From assembly GCF_002027705.1 (NCBI RefSeq), contig NZ_MBTG01000066.1, positions 186,001-250,000 on the forward strand: a stretch of DNA of 64,000 bases. The letters run 5' to 3'. The notes under the pieces were generated by a model that saw only the letters and a program-made list of their open reading frames with translations, did no database searches and had not been told where the DNA came from. Below, one piece after another: positions 16,387 through 25,100 of the stretch. The position numbers and the translations under genes are program-made. This DNA is from Paenibacillus ferrarius. Lineage in GTDB: Bacteria; Bacillota; Bacilli; Paenibacillales; NBRC-103111. The first letter of the stretch is position 1; every line of letters begins with the position of its first letter.

Positions 16387-17382
16387 ATGGACACAGGAAG
16401 CCACTTACTTTTCGGCGTCTCCCTAGCAGGTTTAGCTTGCTTGGAACCAGCAGTCGTGCAAGATCCAAATTTAGCGCATGCCATACTTGCAGGCACGCTG
16501 ATTGGCTCGCACGCTCCTGATTTCGATACATTGGCTCGCCTCAAAGGATACGCGACATATTTGCGTGTTCATCGCGGCATTACACACTCACTGCCGGCCT
16601 TGTTTATCTGGCCTGTCCTTATCAGTGTACCTCTAGCAGCGATGTTTGGTGTCTGGGAGCACTTAATAAGCTTATATTTGTGGACGTTTGCAGCCGTCGT
16701 GTTTCACGTGTTTCTCGATTTGTTTAATGTGTACGGCGTCCAGTGTTTTCGACCTTTGTCTGCGAAATGGTTCCATCTGGACACGCTTTGTCTGTATGAA
16801 CCTTTCTTATTCGCCCTTCATACGCTGGGAATCCTAGTTTGGCTCTTCATTTGGGGAGGGAGCGGTGGCAGTCACATCGGTGAAATGTTCGGGCTCATCT
16901 ATGGCGCAAGCTTCTTCTATATCGCGATTAGGGCATCACAGCGCAAACGGTTGATCGAAGCGGTCCAAAATGAGCTTAAACTCAGCGATGCGATATGTCA
17001 TCTTATTCCAAGCCTGAGCTGGTTTCATTGGCAATTTGTTGTCGAGGGAGATAAGCGATTTTATTTGGGAGAGATTCGCGAGGGTCGTATCCAGGTGCAA
17101 GAAGAGTATAGCAAAGCGGAATATACCAATGCGGATACGCATCCGATCGTGCAGGCAACGATGGGGACCGATGGGGTTAGAGCATTCCTGCACTTTGCGC
17201 AGCGAATTCACGTAAGCTGGAGCGAGAAGAGTGATGGCTACGAGGTACAGTGGCGTGATGTACGTTTCTGGTATAAACGCAAGCTGTCCTTCGGCGTTAA
17301 TGTACATCTTGACCGTGACATGAAAGTCGTCAGCGACACGCTGGGATGGGATAAAAAAGCATGGGACCCACCCTATGTATAA
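16387..17382 (+). CDS. YdjM/YbcI-type membrane metal-dependent hydrolase
   Basis: A 331-residue protein of the PF04307 family of membrane-bound metal-dependent hydrolases. It carries the family's N-terminal histidine/aspartate pattern: HLLFG, GSHAPDFDTL and HRGITHSL, with 4-5 hydrophobic spans in the first ~185 residues and a soluble C-terminal part. The reaction is not established for most members. It follows the acyltransferase by 33 bases, probably in the same transcript, so a role in membrane-lipid turnover is a reasonable but unproven guess. Confidence 0.8.
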   Translation: MDTGSHLLFGVSLAGLACLEPAVVQDPNLAHAILAGTLIGSHAPDFDTLARLKGYATYLRVHRGITHSLPALFIWPVLISVPLAAMFGVWEHLISLYLWTFAAVVFHVFLDLFNVYGVQCFRPLSAKWFHLDTLCLYEPFLFALHTLGILVWLFIWGGSGGSHIGEMFGLIYGASFFYIAIRASQRKRLIEAVQNELKLSDAICHLIPSLSWFHWQFVVEGDKRFYLGEIREGRIQVQEEYSKAEYTNADTHPIVQATMGTDGVRAFLHFAQRIHVSWSEKSDGYEVQWRDVRFWYKRKLSFGVNVHLDRDMKVVSDTLGWDKKAWDPPYV

Positions 17383-17397
17383 ATGAAAGAATAGCGA

Positions 17398-17438
17398 AAA
17401 AGCCTTGCTCCTAATGGGAGCAAGACTTCTTTGCTTTT
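17398..17438. terminator. Bidirectional terminator
   Basis: AAGCCTTGCTCC pairs with GGGAGCAAG-A-CTT around a TAAT loop, between the YdjM-like gene and the convergent nitroreductase gene. Confidence 0.75.
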
Positions 17439-17439
17439 G

Positions 17440-18042
17440 CTAGAGGGTCTGGCCAAATTCTCCAGAAAAGAGCAGTTCGTTAAGGGGACGTCGGGTTGAA
17501 GGCGTTTCGCGTTCTTGAAATTTCTCGGCAAGGGCATCGACAGGGCCGCGGTAGCCGATCGCGATTACAGCGTGAATGTCATAATCCTCAGGAATTTGCA
17601 GCGCTTCGCGAGCTTGGTCACGATGGAATCCGCCCATAGCATGAGTAACAAGTCCTTGGTTATTGGCCTCTAGGGCAAGATATCCCCAAGCCGTACCTGC
17701 ATCAAATTGATGGCTGGGATTGTTGTCGCCTCTTGATGTCTTGGTGTGAGAGATCACAAGGGCAAGCACTGGAGCCTTCTCGCACCATTCCCGATTAGCA
17801 GGCATAATGAATTCGTGGAACTTGGCTTTCTGCTCATCCGTACGTGCAATGATGAAACGCCAAGGCTGCAAATTGCTGCCGGATGGCGCCCATCTTGCTG
17901 CTTCGAATAGGCTAAGAAGTACATCCTCAGTTACTTCTTGATTCGTAAATGAGCGCGGGGACCAGCGTGTTAGGAACTGCGGATTGATTTCATGATCGGG
18001 CTGACGATTCGTTTCGATTTCAGTTGGTAGAGAGCTTGTCAC
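17440..18042 (-). CDS. Nitroreductase family protein
   Basis: A 200-residue FMN-dependent nitroreductase-fold oxidoreductase. Visible motifs are the N-terminal RWSPRSF (phosphate-binding arginines), the AARWAPSGSNLQPWRF FMN loop, and the C-terminal VIAIGY. These enzymes act as homodimers in the cytoplasm, reducing quinones, nitro compounds or flavins with NAD(P)H; the natural substrate is not deducible. It is monocistronic and divergent from the small gene at 18164. Confidence 0.88.
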   Translation of the reverse strand: MTSSLPTEIETNRQPDHEINPQFLTRWSPRSFTNQEVTEDVLLSLFEAARWAPSGSNLQPWRFIIARTDEQKAKFHEFIMPANREWCEKAPVLALVISHTKTSRGDNNPSHQFDAGTAWGYLALEANNQGLVTHAMGGFHRDQAREALQIPEDYDIHAVIAIGYRGPVDALAEKFQERETPSTRRPLNELLFSGEFGQTL

Positions 18043-18163
18043 TATGAATTCCTCCTTCAGATTGTATTCTTCCTAATTTTACCTGATTTCTACAAGTAAT
18101 ACGAGTTTCTGAAAATTCCCATGAATAGTATGGTAATTCTCGATTTTGGCAAAACTAGTTGTT

Positions 18164-18415
18164 ATGAAATCAAGCTCCAAGAAGAGGGTGCGAGGAACTG
18201 TGAATTTTACTAGTCATGATGTCATTATCATTGAAAGAGCATTGCGAGCGGCTATGAAATACGAAAAGGAAGAACAGCGCTCTAGAGATTATCAAGAAGT
18301 TTTAGTCAAAATGCAAGAGAGTGCCAAGCATGCCCTCCATGTGAACGCTGCTCTTACTAATGGAGATCATGATGGTTTACGGTATGATTACGATGATTCA
18401 TCGGATCTTATGTAG
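18164..18415 (+). CDS. Small hypothetical protein
   Basis: An 83-residue charged protein with a basic N-terminus (MKSSSKKRVRG), a helical middle (IIERALRAAMKYEKEEQRSRDYQ) and an acidic tail (YDYDDSSDL). I do not recognise the family. No good Shine-Dalgarno site precedes the ATG at 18164, and an in-frame TTG at 18146 is equally possible. It lies 58 bases before mrfA on the same strand. Confidence 0.6.
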   Translation: MKSSSKKRVRGTVNFTSHDVIIIERALRAAMKYEKEEQRSRDYQEVLVKMQESAKHALHVNAALTNGDHDGLRYDYDDSSDLM

Positions 18416-18473
18416 ACATGCGAACGTATATTCTGTAAAATGGAAGAAACGAAATGCATAAGGAGATTCGCAT

Positions 18474-20762
18474 ATGAATCCTTTAACAGGTAAAGTTTCC
18501 TCCATGGTAGAAATGATTGAAGGGCTGCGCAAGTCGCCTGAGATCATGTCGCAAGTAACCTATTGGCATACAATACCCCCGCGTGATCCCAAGCTGGCTT
18601 CTTTTCCAGATGGATTGCATGAGGGTATTCGTGTTGCACTCGGGCACAAAAACATTCATCAGCTATACACGCACCAAGCGGAATCTTTCAATCAAGTGAC
18701 AGCCGGTCATCACGTAGTGACAGTGACGCCAACGGCTTCGGGGAAGACACTTTGCTACAATCTGCCCGTACTCCAAAAAATTCTCGAGAACGATGCTTCT
18801 CGTGCACTATATCTATTTCCAACAAAGGCACTGGCCCAGGATCAGGTTGCCGAGCTGCAAGAAATGGTAGACTTTATGGAAGTCGACATTAAGACTCATA
18901 CTTATGACGGCGACACGCCCCCGACGGTTAGACAGGCTATTCGGAATGCCGGTCATATTGTAGTAACGAATCCGGATATGCTTCATTCTGCGATTCTTCC
19001 GCATCATACCAAATGGGTGAAGCTGTTCGAGAATTTGAATTATATCGTCATTGACGAGGTGCATTCCTACCGCGGCGTATTTGGCAGTCATGTGGCGAAT
19101 GTCATCCGCAGGCTCAAGCGCATTTGTCGATTCTATGGCTCCAAGCCGCAATTTATTTGCGCTTCCGCCACAATCGACAACCCCAAAGAGCATGCGGAGC
19201 GACTTATTGGCGAAAGCGTCAAGCTGATTGACAATAACGGAGCGCCGGCAGGCGAGAAGCACTTCGTGTTCTATAATCCGCCAGTCGTTAACCAACAGCT
19301 GGGGATTCGCAAAAGCTCCGTCTTGGAGACGCGCAAGCTGGCAGGCACACTGCTGCGAAGCGGGATACAGACGATTGTTTTTGCTCGGAGCCGCGTGCGC
19401 GTTGAGATTTTGCTGACCTATCTGCAGGAACTCGTGACCCACGAGCTGGGCAGCAAATCGATTCGCGGCTATCGCGGCGGATATCTCCCGAAGCTTCGCC
19501 GGGAGATTGAGAAGGGCTTGCGCAGCGGCGAAATCCGCGGCGTCGTCAGCACGAACGCGCTGGAGCTGGGCATCGACATTGGCCAGCTGCAAGCGTGCGT
19601 GCTCAATGGCTATCCAGGCACGATAGCCAGCACTTGGCAGCAGTCCGGGCGTGCAGGACGGCGGCAGGAGACCTCGCTGACGATCCTCGTCGCGAGCAGC
19701 AATCCGCTGGATCAATATTTGATTCAGAATCCCCGGTACTTTTTTGAGCGGCCGCCAGAGCAAGCGCGCATTCATCCTGACAATTTGATCATCTTGGTGG
19801 ATCATGTCAAATGTGCGGCGTATGAGCTGCCTTTTGAGGCGAATGAGAAGTTTGGCGATGAATCTCTTAAGGATGTGCTTGAGTATTTAACGGAGGAGCA
19901 GGTGCTTCATCAAGTGAATGATCGCTGGTATTGGATGGAGCAGTCTTTTCCAGCTCACAATATATCGCTTCGCTCAGCAGCTCAAGAGAATTTTATTATT
20001 ATTGATATGACTAACGCGAATCGGGTTATTGGCGAGTGTGACCGCTTCAGTGCGCCAACGCTTATTCATGAAGAAGCCATATATATACATGAAGGGGTCC
20101 AATTTCAAGTTGAGAAGCTGGACTATGAAGAGAAGAAAGCTTTCGTTCGCCAAGTTGATGTGGATTATTATACCGATGCCAGTATGGCCGTGCAGCTGAA
20201 AGTACTTCATGTGAACCGTGAGGGCAGAAGCGGGGGATTGCTTCGTCAATTAGGTGAAGTAACCATCAATGCGCAGCCAACCATTTTCAAAAAAATCCGT
20301 CTAAGGACACATGAGAACATAGGTTCCGGTCCAATTCGGCTGCCGGAGGAAGAACTCCATACCAGTTCCTATTGGTTCACCTTTGATGAAGAGATGTCCG
20401 CCGGACGTTCGGCTAACGATATGCAGTACGCGCTGCTTGGCATTGCGAATGTTCTCTCGCATCTGGCACCGCTGTATTTGATGTGCGACCCGATGGATAT
20501 TCGGGTTGTTCCACAGGTGAAGGCGGTGCATAATAAGCTCCCGACCGTGTTTTTCTATGACCGCTATCCAGGCGGCGTCGGTTTGAGTGATCGGCTGTAC
20601 GAGGTGCACGGACAACTGATGGATCAAGCGCACAGCCTGATTCAGAGCTGCGGCTGCATAAGCGGCTGTCCGGCCTGTGTCGGGCCGATCGAAGAGGTCG
20701 GCTTGCTTGGCAAGAAGCTCGCACTGGAGCTTCTGGCGCAGCTCGACGGCGGTGCCCGATGA
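18474..20762 (+). CDS. mrfA: MrfA-type DEAD/H-box DNA helicase with DUF1998
   Basis: A 762-residue superfamily 2 helicase matching B. subtilis MrfA (YprA), a 3'-5' DNA helicase for repair of mitomycin C damage. Seen: Walker A region TPTASGKTLCYN (~residue 85), DEVH box in VIDEVHSYRG, SAT motif CASATI, motif VI QQSGRAGRR, and a C-terminal DUF1998 zinc site, CGCISGCPACVG. RecA-like domains span ~60-450. The next gene, mrfB, overlaps by ATGA, so they are translationally coupled. A degenerate SOS-like box lies upstream (18421-18434). Confidence 0.93.
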   Translation: MNPLTGKVSSMVEMIEGLRKSPEIMSQVTYWHTIPPRDPKLASFPDGLHEGIRVALGHKNIHQLYTHQAESFNQVTAGHHVVTVTPTASGKTLCYNLPVLQKILENDASRALYLFPTKALAQDQVAELQEMVDFMEVDIKTHTYDGDTPPTVRQAIRNAGHIVVTNPDMLHSAILPHHTKWVKLFENLNYIVIDEVHSYRGVFGSHVANVIRRLKRICRFYGSKPQFICASATIDNPKEHAERLIGESVKLIDNNGAPAGEKHFVFYNPPVVNQQLGIRKSSVLETRKLAGTLLRSGIQTIVFARSRVRVEILLTYLQELVTHELGSKSIRGYRGGYLPKLRREIEKGLRSGEIRGVVSTNALELGIDIGQLQACVLNGYPGTIASTWQQSGRAGRRQETSLTILVASSNPLDQYLIQNPRYFFERPPEQARIHPDNLIILVDHVKCAAYELPFEANEKFGDESLKDVLEYLTEEQVLHQVNDRWYWMEQSFPAHNISLRSAAQENFIIIDMTNANRVIGECDRFSAPTLIHEEAIYIHEGVQFQVEKLDYEEKKAFVRQVDVDYYTDASMAVQLKVLHVNREGRSGGLLRQLGEVTINAQPTIFKKIRLRTHENIGSGPIRLPEEELHTSSYWFTFDEEMSAGRSANDMQYALLGIANVLSHLAPLYLMCDPMDIRVVPQVKAVHNKLPTVFFYDRYPGGVGLSDRLYEVHGQLMDQAHSLIQSCGCISGCPACVGPIEEVGLLGKKLALELLAQLDGGAR

Positions 20763-22138
20763 GCGGGCTGCGCGAAAGGCTGGGCCGCCTGAAGGGCCCG
20801 GCGGCGCAAGCAGCTCCGCCGCCACTGCCTGTGGCAGACGGCGAGTGGGCGCAGCTCGGCGCTCATATAGAAACGAGCTCAGCGGGCTCGTTCATCATGC
20901 GGCGCTGTACGTATGGCGCGCACAGCGTGCATGGCAAGTATCGGCTGCGTGAGCTGGCCGAAGTGGCGCAGCAACTGAGCGGCTTTCACGACCGTGACGA
21001 GGTCGTCCAGCACGAAGCGCTGCTCTTTTTCGATACCGAAACGACTGGACTTGGCGTCGGTGCGGGCAATGTGCCGTTCATGGTCGGCATCGGCTTTTAT
21101 ACAGCTGAGTCTTTCACGGTGGAACAACTATTCATTCGCAATCCTGCGGAAGAACAGGCAATGCTTGTATATTTGCAAGAGCTGCTGAGCCGTTTTACAC
21201 ATATTGTTTCTTATAATGGTCGCACGTTTGACTGGCCGATTCTGAAAAATCGCTATGTCCTGAATCGCCTTAAGCTGGACGATGCCAAGCTGCTTCAACT
21301 TGATCTGCTCTATTCATCACGCAGCTTGTGGCGAAATACGCTGACCTCCTGTCGATTAAGCAAAGTTGAAGAAAGCCGGCTAGGCTTTGAACGAGTGGAC
21401 GACGTTCCTGGTTCGATGGCGCCAACCTTATATTTTCAGTATCTGGCTGAGAAGAATCCAGCTATCCTCCAAGGGGTATTCGTGCATAATGAGCATGACA
21501 TTGTAACCTTAGCGGCGCTGGCCATTCATTTCGGCAAACTGCTGTCAGATGACACGCCTGCGTTTATTCCAGAGCCTGAACTTGAGCTCGAAGAGCTTTT
21601 TAGGACCGGCCAATGGCTTGACAAAATGAAGCGCCAACGAAAGTCAGAAAGCTATTTCAGTGAATTATTCACTAGGCTCATGAATGATCAGGAAGGTGAA
21701 ATATCTTCCATGGATTACGAACATGCGATTCTGCAGTTGGCTGCATTTTATAAGAAAAGAGCGAATTACTCTCGCGCAGTTGATTTGTGGAAAAGATGGA
21801 TAGCGATTAAGCATGCGAGTATTGCCTTGCAGATTGATCCTTATTTAGAACTAGCTATGTTCTACGAGCATCGTGAGCGGAACTGGGAGCAAGCTATTTT
21901 TTATGCGGAAGAGGCTTGGGCGAAGCTGTGGCGTCGCCGTTCGCTGCAGCGCGCAGATAAGAAACAACATGAAGTCGAGGAAGCTTTAGAGAAGCGGATC
22001 AGGCGCCTAAAGGACAAGCTGAGGAAATCAGAAACACCTGTGCGCAAATCAACCGCATTGGCGGTGCAAGCTAATCAAAGAGCTGCCTCCAAGACTAGAA
22101 GAATGAAGCCGATCTATGTGAGTGAAGGATTAATATAA
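20759..22138 (+). CDS. mrfB: MrfB-type DEDD exonuclease with TPR-like C-terminus
   Basis: A 459-residue partner of MrfA (B. subtilis YprB). The RNase H-fold exonuclease domain (~90-265) shows the DEDD pattern: FFDTETTGLG (Asp, Glu), YNGRTFDWPIL (Asp) and HNEHDIVTLAAL (His/Asp). The C-terminal third holds TPR-like helices (AILQLAAFYKKRANYSRAV, LELAMFYEHRERNWEQA) and a basic tail. Known for the family: MrfAB acts together on mitomycin adducts. The first ~60 codons are GC-rich compared with the rest. The start overlaps the mrfA stop. Confidence 0.92.
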   Translation: MSGLRERLGRLKGPAAQAAPPPLPVADGEWAQLGAHIETSSAGSFIMRRCTYGAHSVHGKYRLRELAEVAQQLSGFHDRDEVVQHEALLFFDTETTGLGVGAGNVPFMVGIGFYTAESFTVEQLFIRNPAEEQAMLVYLQELLSRFTHIVSYNGRTFDWPILKNRYVLNRLKLDDAKLLQLDLLYSSRSLWRNTLTSCRLSKVEESRLGFERVDDVPGSMAPTLYFQYLAEKNPAILQGVFVHNEHDIVTLAALAIHFGKLLSDDTPAFIPEPELELEELFRTGQWLDKMKRQRKSESYFSELFTRLMNDQEGEISSMDYEHAILQLAAFYKKRANYSRAVDLWKRWIAIKHASIALQIDPYLELAMFYEHRERNWEQAIFYAEEAWAKLWRRRSLQRADKKQHEVEEALEKRIRRLKDKLRKSETPVRKSTALAVQANQRAASKTRRMKPIYVSEGLI

Positions 22139-22231
22139 ACGTTTCCAAATCAGGCTCAGCATGATCCCATTTCCGTTTACGTTCCCCTTCTTTTGGACAT
22201 ACAAGGAAGAAAAGAACAAGGAGGAAATAAC

Positions 22232-23041
22232 ATGCCCGAGCTTCCAGAAATGGAAACCTATCGTCAGCAATTAACACGCTTGATTCAAGGGAGACAGATT
22301 ACAGGCGCAGAGGTGACTCGTCCTAAATCTTTGAATGTAGATTCGGATTTTTTTGTTCGAACCTTGACGGGAAATCGGATTATCCGAATTGACCGCAGAG
22401 CTAAGCATTTACTATTTTACTTGGAAACGCGCGAGATATTGGTTTTGCATCTGATGCTTGGGGGATGGATGTTTTACGGCTCGGAAGAAGAAAAGCCAGA
22501 TAGAACGGCGCAGGTTGTCATTGATTTTGGATTGAAGCACTTATATTTCATTGGTTTGCGCCTAGGGTATTTGCATATGCATTCTCCGTCTGAGGTGCAA
22601 CAATTATTCGGGAAGCTTGGGCCGGAACCTTTGGAGCCTGGCTTTACATTTCCACAGTTTCAGAAAGTGTTGAACAGTAAGAAAAGCAATCTGAAAGTTT
22701 CGCTTGTTGATCAGTCCTTTCTTTCCGGTATCGGGAATTGTTATTCGGATGAGATTTGCTTCATTGCGGGGATTCTGCCCCTGCGTAAATTGCCTACATT
22801 GACAGAGGAAGAACAGAATCGACTTTATCAAGCGATGCGAACTGTGCTTCTTGAAGCTATTCAGTTTGGTGGTTACATGGAGGAACCCTTATTTGTTGGG
22901 GACCGGTTGACGGGACAATTTGATGCCAAATGTCGTGTGTATGATCGAGAAGGCGAGCCTTGCTTGCGCTGTGGGCACCTTTTGATTAAGGAAGAAGTTT
23001 CCAGTCGTAAATGTTTCTATTGCGCGAATTGCCAATCATGA
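22232..23041 (+). CDS. Fpg/Nei-family DNA glycosylase
   Basis: A 269-residue formamidopyrimidine-DNA glycosylase family protein. It starts MPELPE, giving the catalytic Pro2 and Glu3; Lys58 (RRAKHLL) matches the conserved beta-lysine; SFLSGIGNCYSDEICF is the helix-two-turn-helix; the C-terminus is a CX2CX16CX2C zinc finger. Expected role: excision of oxidised bases with beta,delta-lyase action. The usual DVRRFG region reads GLRLGY, so damage specificity may differ from classical MutM, whose gene is commonly near polA. The ATG at 22232 has AAGGAGG upstream. Confidence 0.9.
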   Translation: MPELPEMETYRQQLTRLIQGRQITGAEVTRPKSLNVDSDFFVRTLTGNRIIRIDRRAKHLLFYLETREILVLHLMLGGWMFYGSEEEKPDRTAQVVIDFGLKHLYFIGLRLGYLHMHSPSEVQQLFGKLGPEPLEPGFTFPQFQKVLNSKKSNLKVSLVDQSFLSGIGNCYSDEICFIAGILPLRKLPTLTEEEQNRLYQAMRTVLLEAIQFGGYMEEPLFVGDRLTGQFDAKCRVYDREGEPCLRCGHLLIKEEVSSRKCFYCANCQS

Positions 23042-23892
23042 AAGCGCAACAAAGTGAACGATTTATTGGGGCGCACGTTAGCACAAGAGGTGGTTATTTA
23101 GGTGCGGCCAAAACAGCGTTATCGCTAGGCGCCAGTGCCTTTCAATATTTTCCGATGAATCCTCGTCGTCTTTCTACAAAAATATGGAATAACCAAGATG
23201 CGCAAGCCTGTGCGCATTTGTGTTCGGAACATGGGTTGTTATCGATTGGCCATGCGCCATATCCGCTAAATCCAGCAGCTGAAGAGGCTGAGCGCGAGCT
23301 GATGGTAAATCTGTTGAAAAATGCGCTCGACATTACCGATGCCTGTGGGTCAGTGGGGCTCGTGGTGCATTTTGGAAAATATGTTGGAAAAGACCCGTTA
23401 CAAGGCTACAAAAATATAATACAATGTTTGAATAGTGCGACGCAGGGCTATGAGGGTTCTTCTCTCATTCTTCTTGAAAATCAGGCTGGTGAAGGCGCTC
23501 AGCTTGGCCTAACCATGGAAGAAATGGTTCAGATAAGGAAGCTGTGCGAATCTCCAGGGAAGATCGGATTTTGCTTGGATACGTGTCATGCTTTTGCTAG
23601 TGGCTTATGGCAGGGGCATAACTGGAACGAGCTGGAGACTAAGGGTTTGCAGCTTGATTATCTCCCGCATATGAAAGCCGTTCATTTGAATGATTCGGTA
23701 TATCCCTATGGGTCTCGGCGAGATCGGCATGCGAATATTGGGGCGGGCTATATTGGACGTGAGAATTTCGAAACGCTATTGAGTTCACCATTCTTAACTC
23801 ATATTCCAATCGTATTAGAAACGAGTTCGGGTGCAGATGGTACGCATACACAGGAGATCGCCCTTGTGAAATCGCTGGTCAAAGATACTTAA
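23038..23892 (+). CDS. nfo: Endonuclease IV (AP endonuclease)
   Basis: A 284-residue TIM-barrel apurinic endonuclease with the trinuclear zinc-site motifs: GAHVSTRGG, GHAPYPLN, LVVHFGKYVG, LLENQAGEG, FCLDTCHAFASG, AVHLND, RDRHANIGAGYIG and VLETS. It cuts the backbone 5' to abasic sites, the product of DNA glycosylases. The ATG overlaps the TGA of the Fpg-family gene (ATGA), coupling glycosylase and AP endonuclease as one base-excision-repair unit. Confidence 0.95.
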   Translation: MKAQQSERFIGAHVSTRGGYLGAAKTALSLGASAFQYFPMNPRRLSTKIWNNQDAQACAHLCSEHGLLSIGHAPYPLNPAAEEAERELMVNLLKNALDITDACGSVGLVVHFGKYVGKDPLQGYKNIIQCLNSATQGYEGSSLILLENQAGEGAQLGLTMEEMVQIRKLCESPGKIGFCLDTCHAFASGLWQGHNWNELETKGLQLDYLPHMKAVHLNDSVYPYGSRRDRHANIGAGYIGRENFETLLSSPFLTHIPIVLETSSGADGTHTQEIALVKSLVKDT

Positions 23893-23928
23893 TTGTCAAA
23901 CGACATGAACAAGAAAGGAAATCCGGTC

Positions 23929-24285
23929 ATGATTCATGTATACTTAGATGACTTGCGACCTTGTCCCTCTGGTTTTACATTAGCCAAGGATGTCAATGAG
24001 TGCGTCTTGCTGCTTGAAGAATTCGAAGTGGATATTCTTTCCCTTGATCATGATCTAGGCTGGACTTCAGCGCAAACGGGAATGGATGTCGTGCTTTGGC
24101 TTCTTCATAAGCAGAAATTCCCTAGGACGATTTATATTCATACCTCTAGTCGGGCGGCTTGCACAGCTATGTACCAAATGCTCTATACGGCCAAGCCGGA
24201 AGGGACGTCTGTGTATCCGAACCGGATTCCGGATGAGCTGCTTATACAAATTGCACAAGGTACTTATCCGAAAGAAGCGCAATAA
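23929..24285 (+). CDS. Cyclic-phosphate processing receiver (cREC) domain protein
   Basis: A 118-residue protein resembling the cREC receiver-like family. It begins MIHVYLDDLRPCPSGF, with LSLDHDLGW and the IYIHTSSRAA segment typical of the family. Such proteins are found as single domains and next to nucleic-acid repair genes; biochemical function is not established. The ATG at 23929 follows AAAGGA; the longer frame from TTG 23893 has no ribosome site. It closely follows nfo, so it is likely part of the repair operon. Confidence 0.75.
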   Translation: MIHVYLDDLRPCPSGFTLAKDVNECVLLLEEFEVDILSLDHDLGWTSAQTGMDVVLWLLHKQKFPRTIYIHTSSRAACTAMYQMLYTAKPEGTSVYPNRIPDELLIQIAQGTYPKEAQ

Positions 24286-24304
24286 GAAAGGAATCTAACG
24301 TCAT

Positions 24305-25072
24305 ATGATACATTTATCTCATATTCATTTTATCCGCGGAGAACGACATATTCTAAATGATGTGAACGTACACATCGCACCAGGTGAACACTGGGTATTG
24401 CTGGGTCGCAATGGATCAGGGAAAACAACACTGCTCGAAATGATGAATGGATACGAATTCCCTAGTCGGGGGACGGTAGATGTATTGGGCAATCGTTACG
24501 GGCAATGCGATGTCAGGGAAGTGCGTAAGAAAATCGGCTATATTTCGCAATCGTTATTTGAAAAAATGAATTTGAACGATCCTGTCCAAGAGGTTGTAGC
24601 GACGGGTGAATATGCTTTTCTACGGTTTTATCAGGAAATTCCGCAAGAGGTAAAAGATCGTGCATTGGTTATGCTGGAGCAGGTTCGTATTCCTCATTTG
24701 GCCAATCAGCCTTTGGGAAGTCTTTCCCAGGGCGAACGCAAAAAAGTGATGCTCGCACGCTCACTGATGATGAAACCTTCCATTCTGATTATGGATGAAC
24801 CCGCGGCAGGTCTGGATCTCTACGAGAGAGAGCGGTTTTTGCGAGATGTCAACGATCTAAGCAAACAGAATATTACTGTCGTTTACGTCACTCATCACAT
24901 TGAAGAAATCATCCCTTTATTTACGCATGTTGCCATTATTGAACAAGGGGAATTGATTGCGGCGGGTCCCAAAGAAGAAGTGCTGACGCCTGAAAATATT
25001 CAAAAAGCTTTTGATGTGCAAATTTCGTTAGAGTGGTATCAAGATCGTCCTTGGATCAAGGTCATTGAATAG
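24305..25072 (+). CDS. ABC transporter ATP-binding protein (YlmA-like), no permease nearby
   Basis: A 255-residue single ABC ATPase. Walker A GRNGSGKTT (~38-46), Q-loop SQSL, signature LSQGER (instead of LSGGQ), Walker B ILIMDEPAAGLD and H-loop VTHHIEE are all present, so it should hydrolyse ATP. No membrane partner is adjacent. It resembles the B. subtilis orphan YlmA. The membrane partner or a non-transport role is unknown. It is followed with 28 bases spacing by a methyltransferase gene. Confidence 0.87.
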   Translation: MIHLSHIHFIRGERHILNDVNVHIAPGEHWVLLGRNGSGKTTLLEMMNGYEFPSRGTVDVLGNRYGQCDVREVRKKIGYISQSLFEKMNLNDPVQEVVATGEYAFLRFYQEIPQEVKDRALVMLEQVRIPHLANQPLGSLSQGERKKVMLARSLMMKPSILIMDEPAAGLDLYERERFLRDVNDLSKQNITVVYVTHHIEEIIPLFTHVAIIEQGELIAAGPKEEVLTPENIQKAFDVQISLEWYQDRPWIKVIE

Positions 25073-25100
25073 AATTGAAGTTTACATAAAGGATGCGGCT

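Noticed and set aside
18813..19805. 330-codon frame antisense to mrfA
   Set aside because: Shadow of a conserved helicase reading frame; no start signal or domain.
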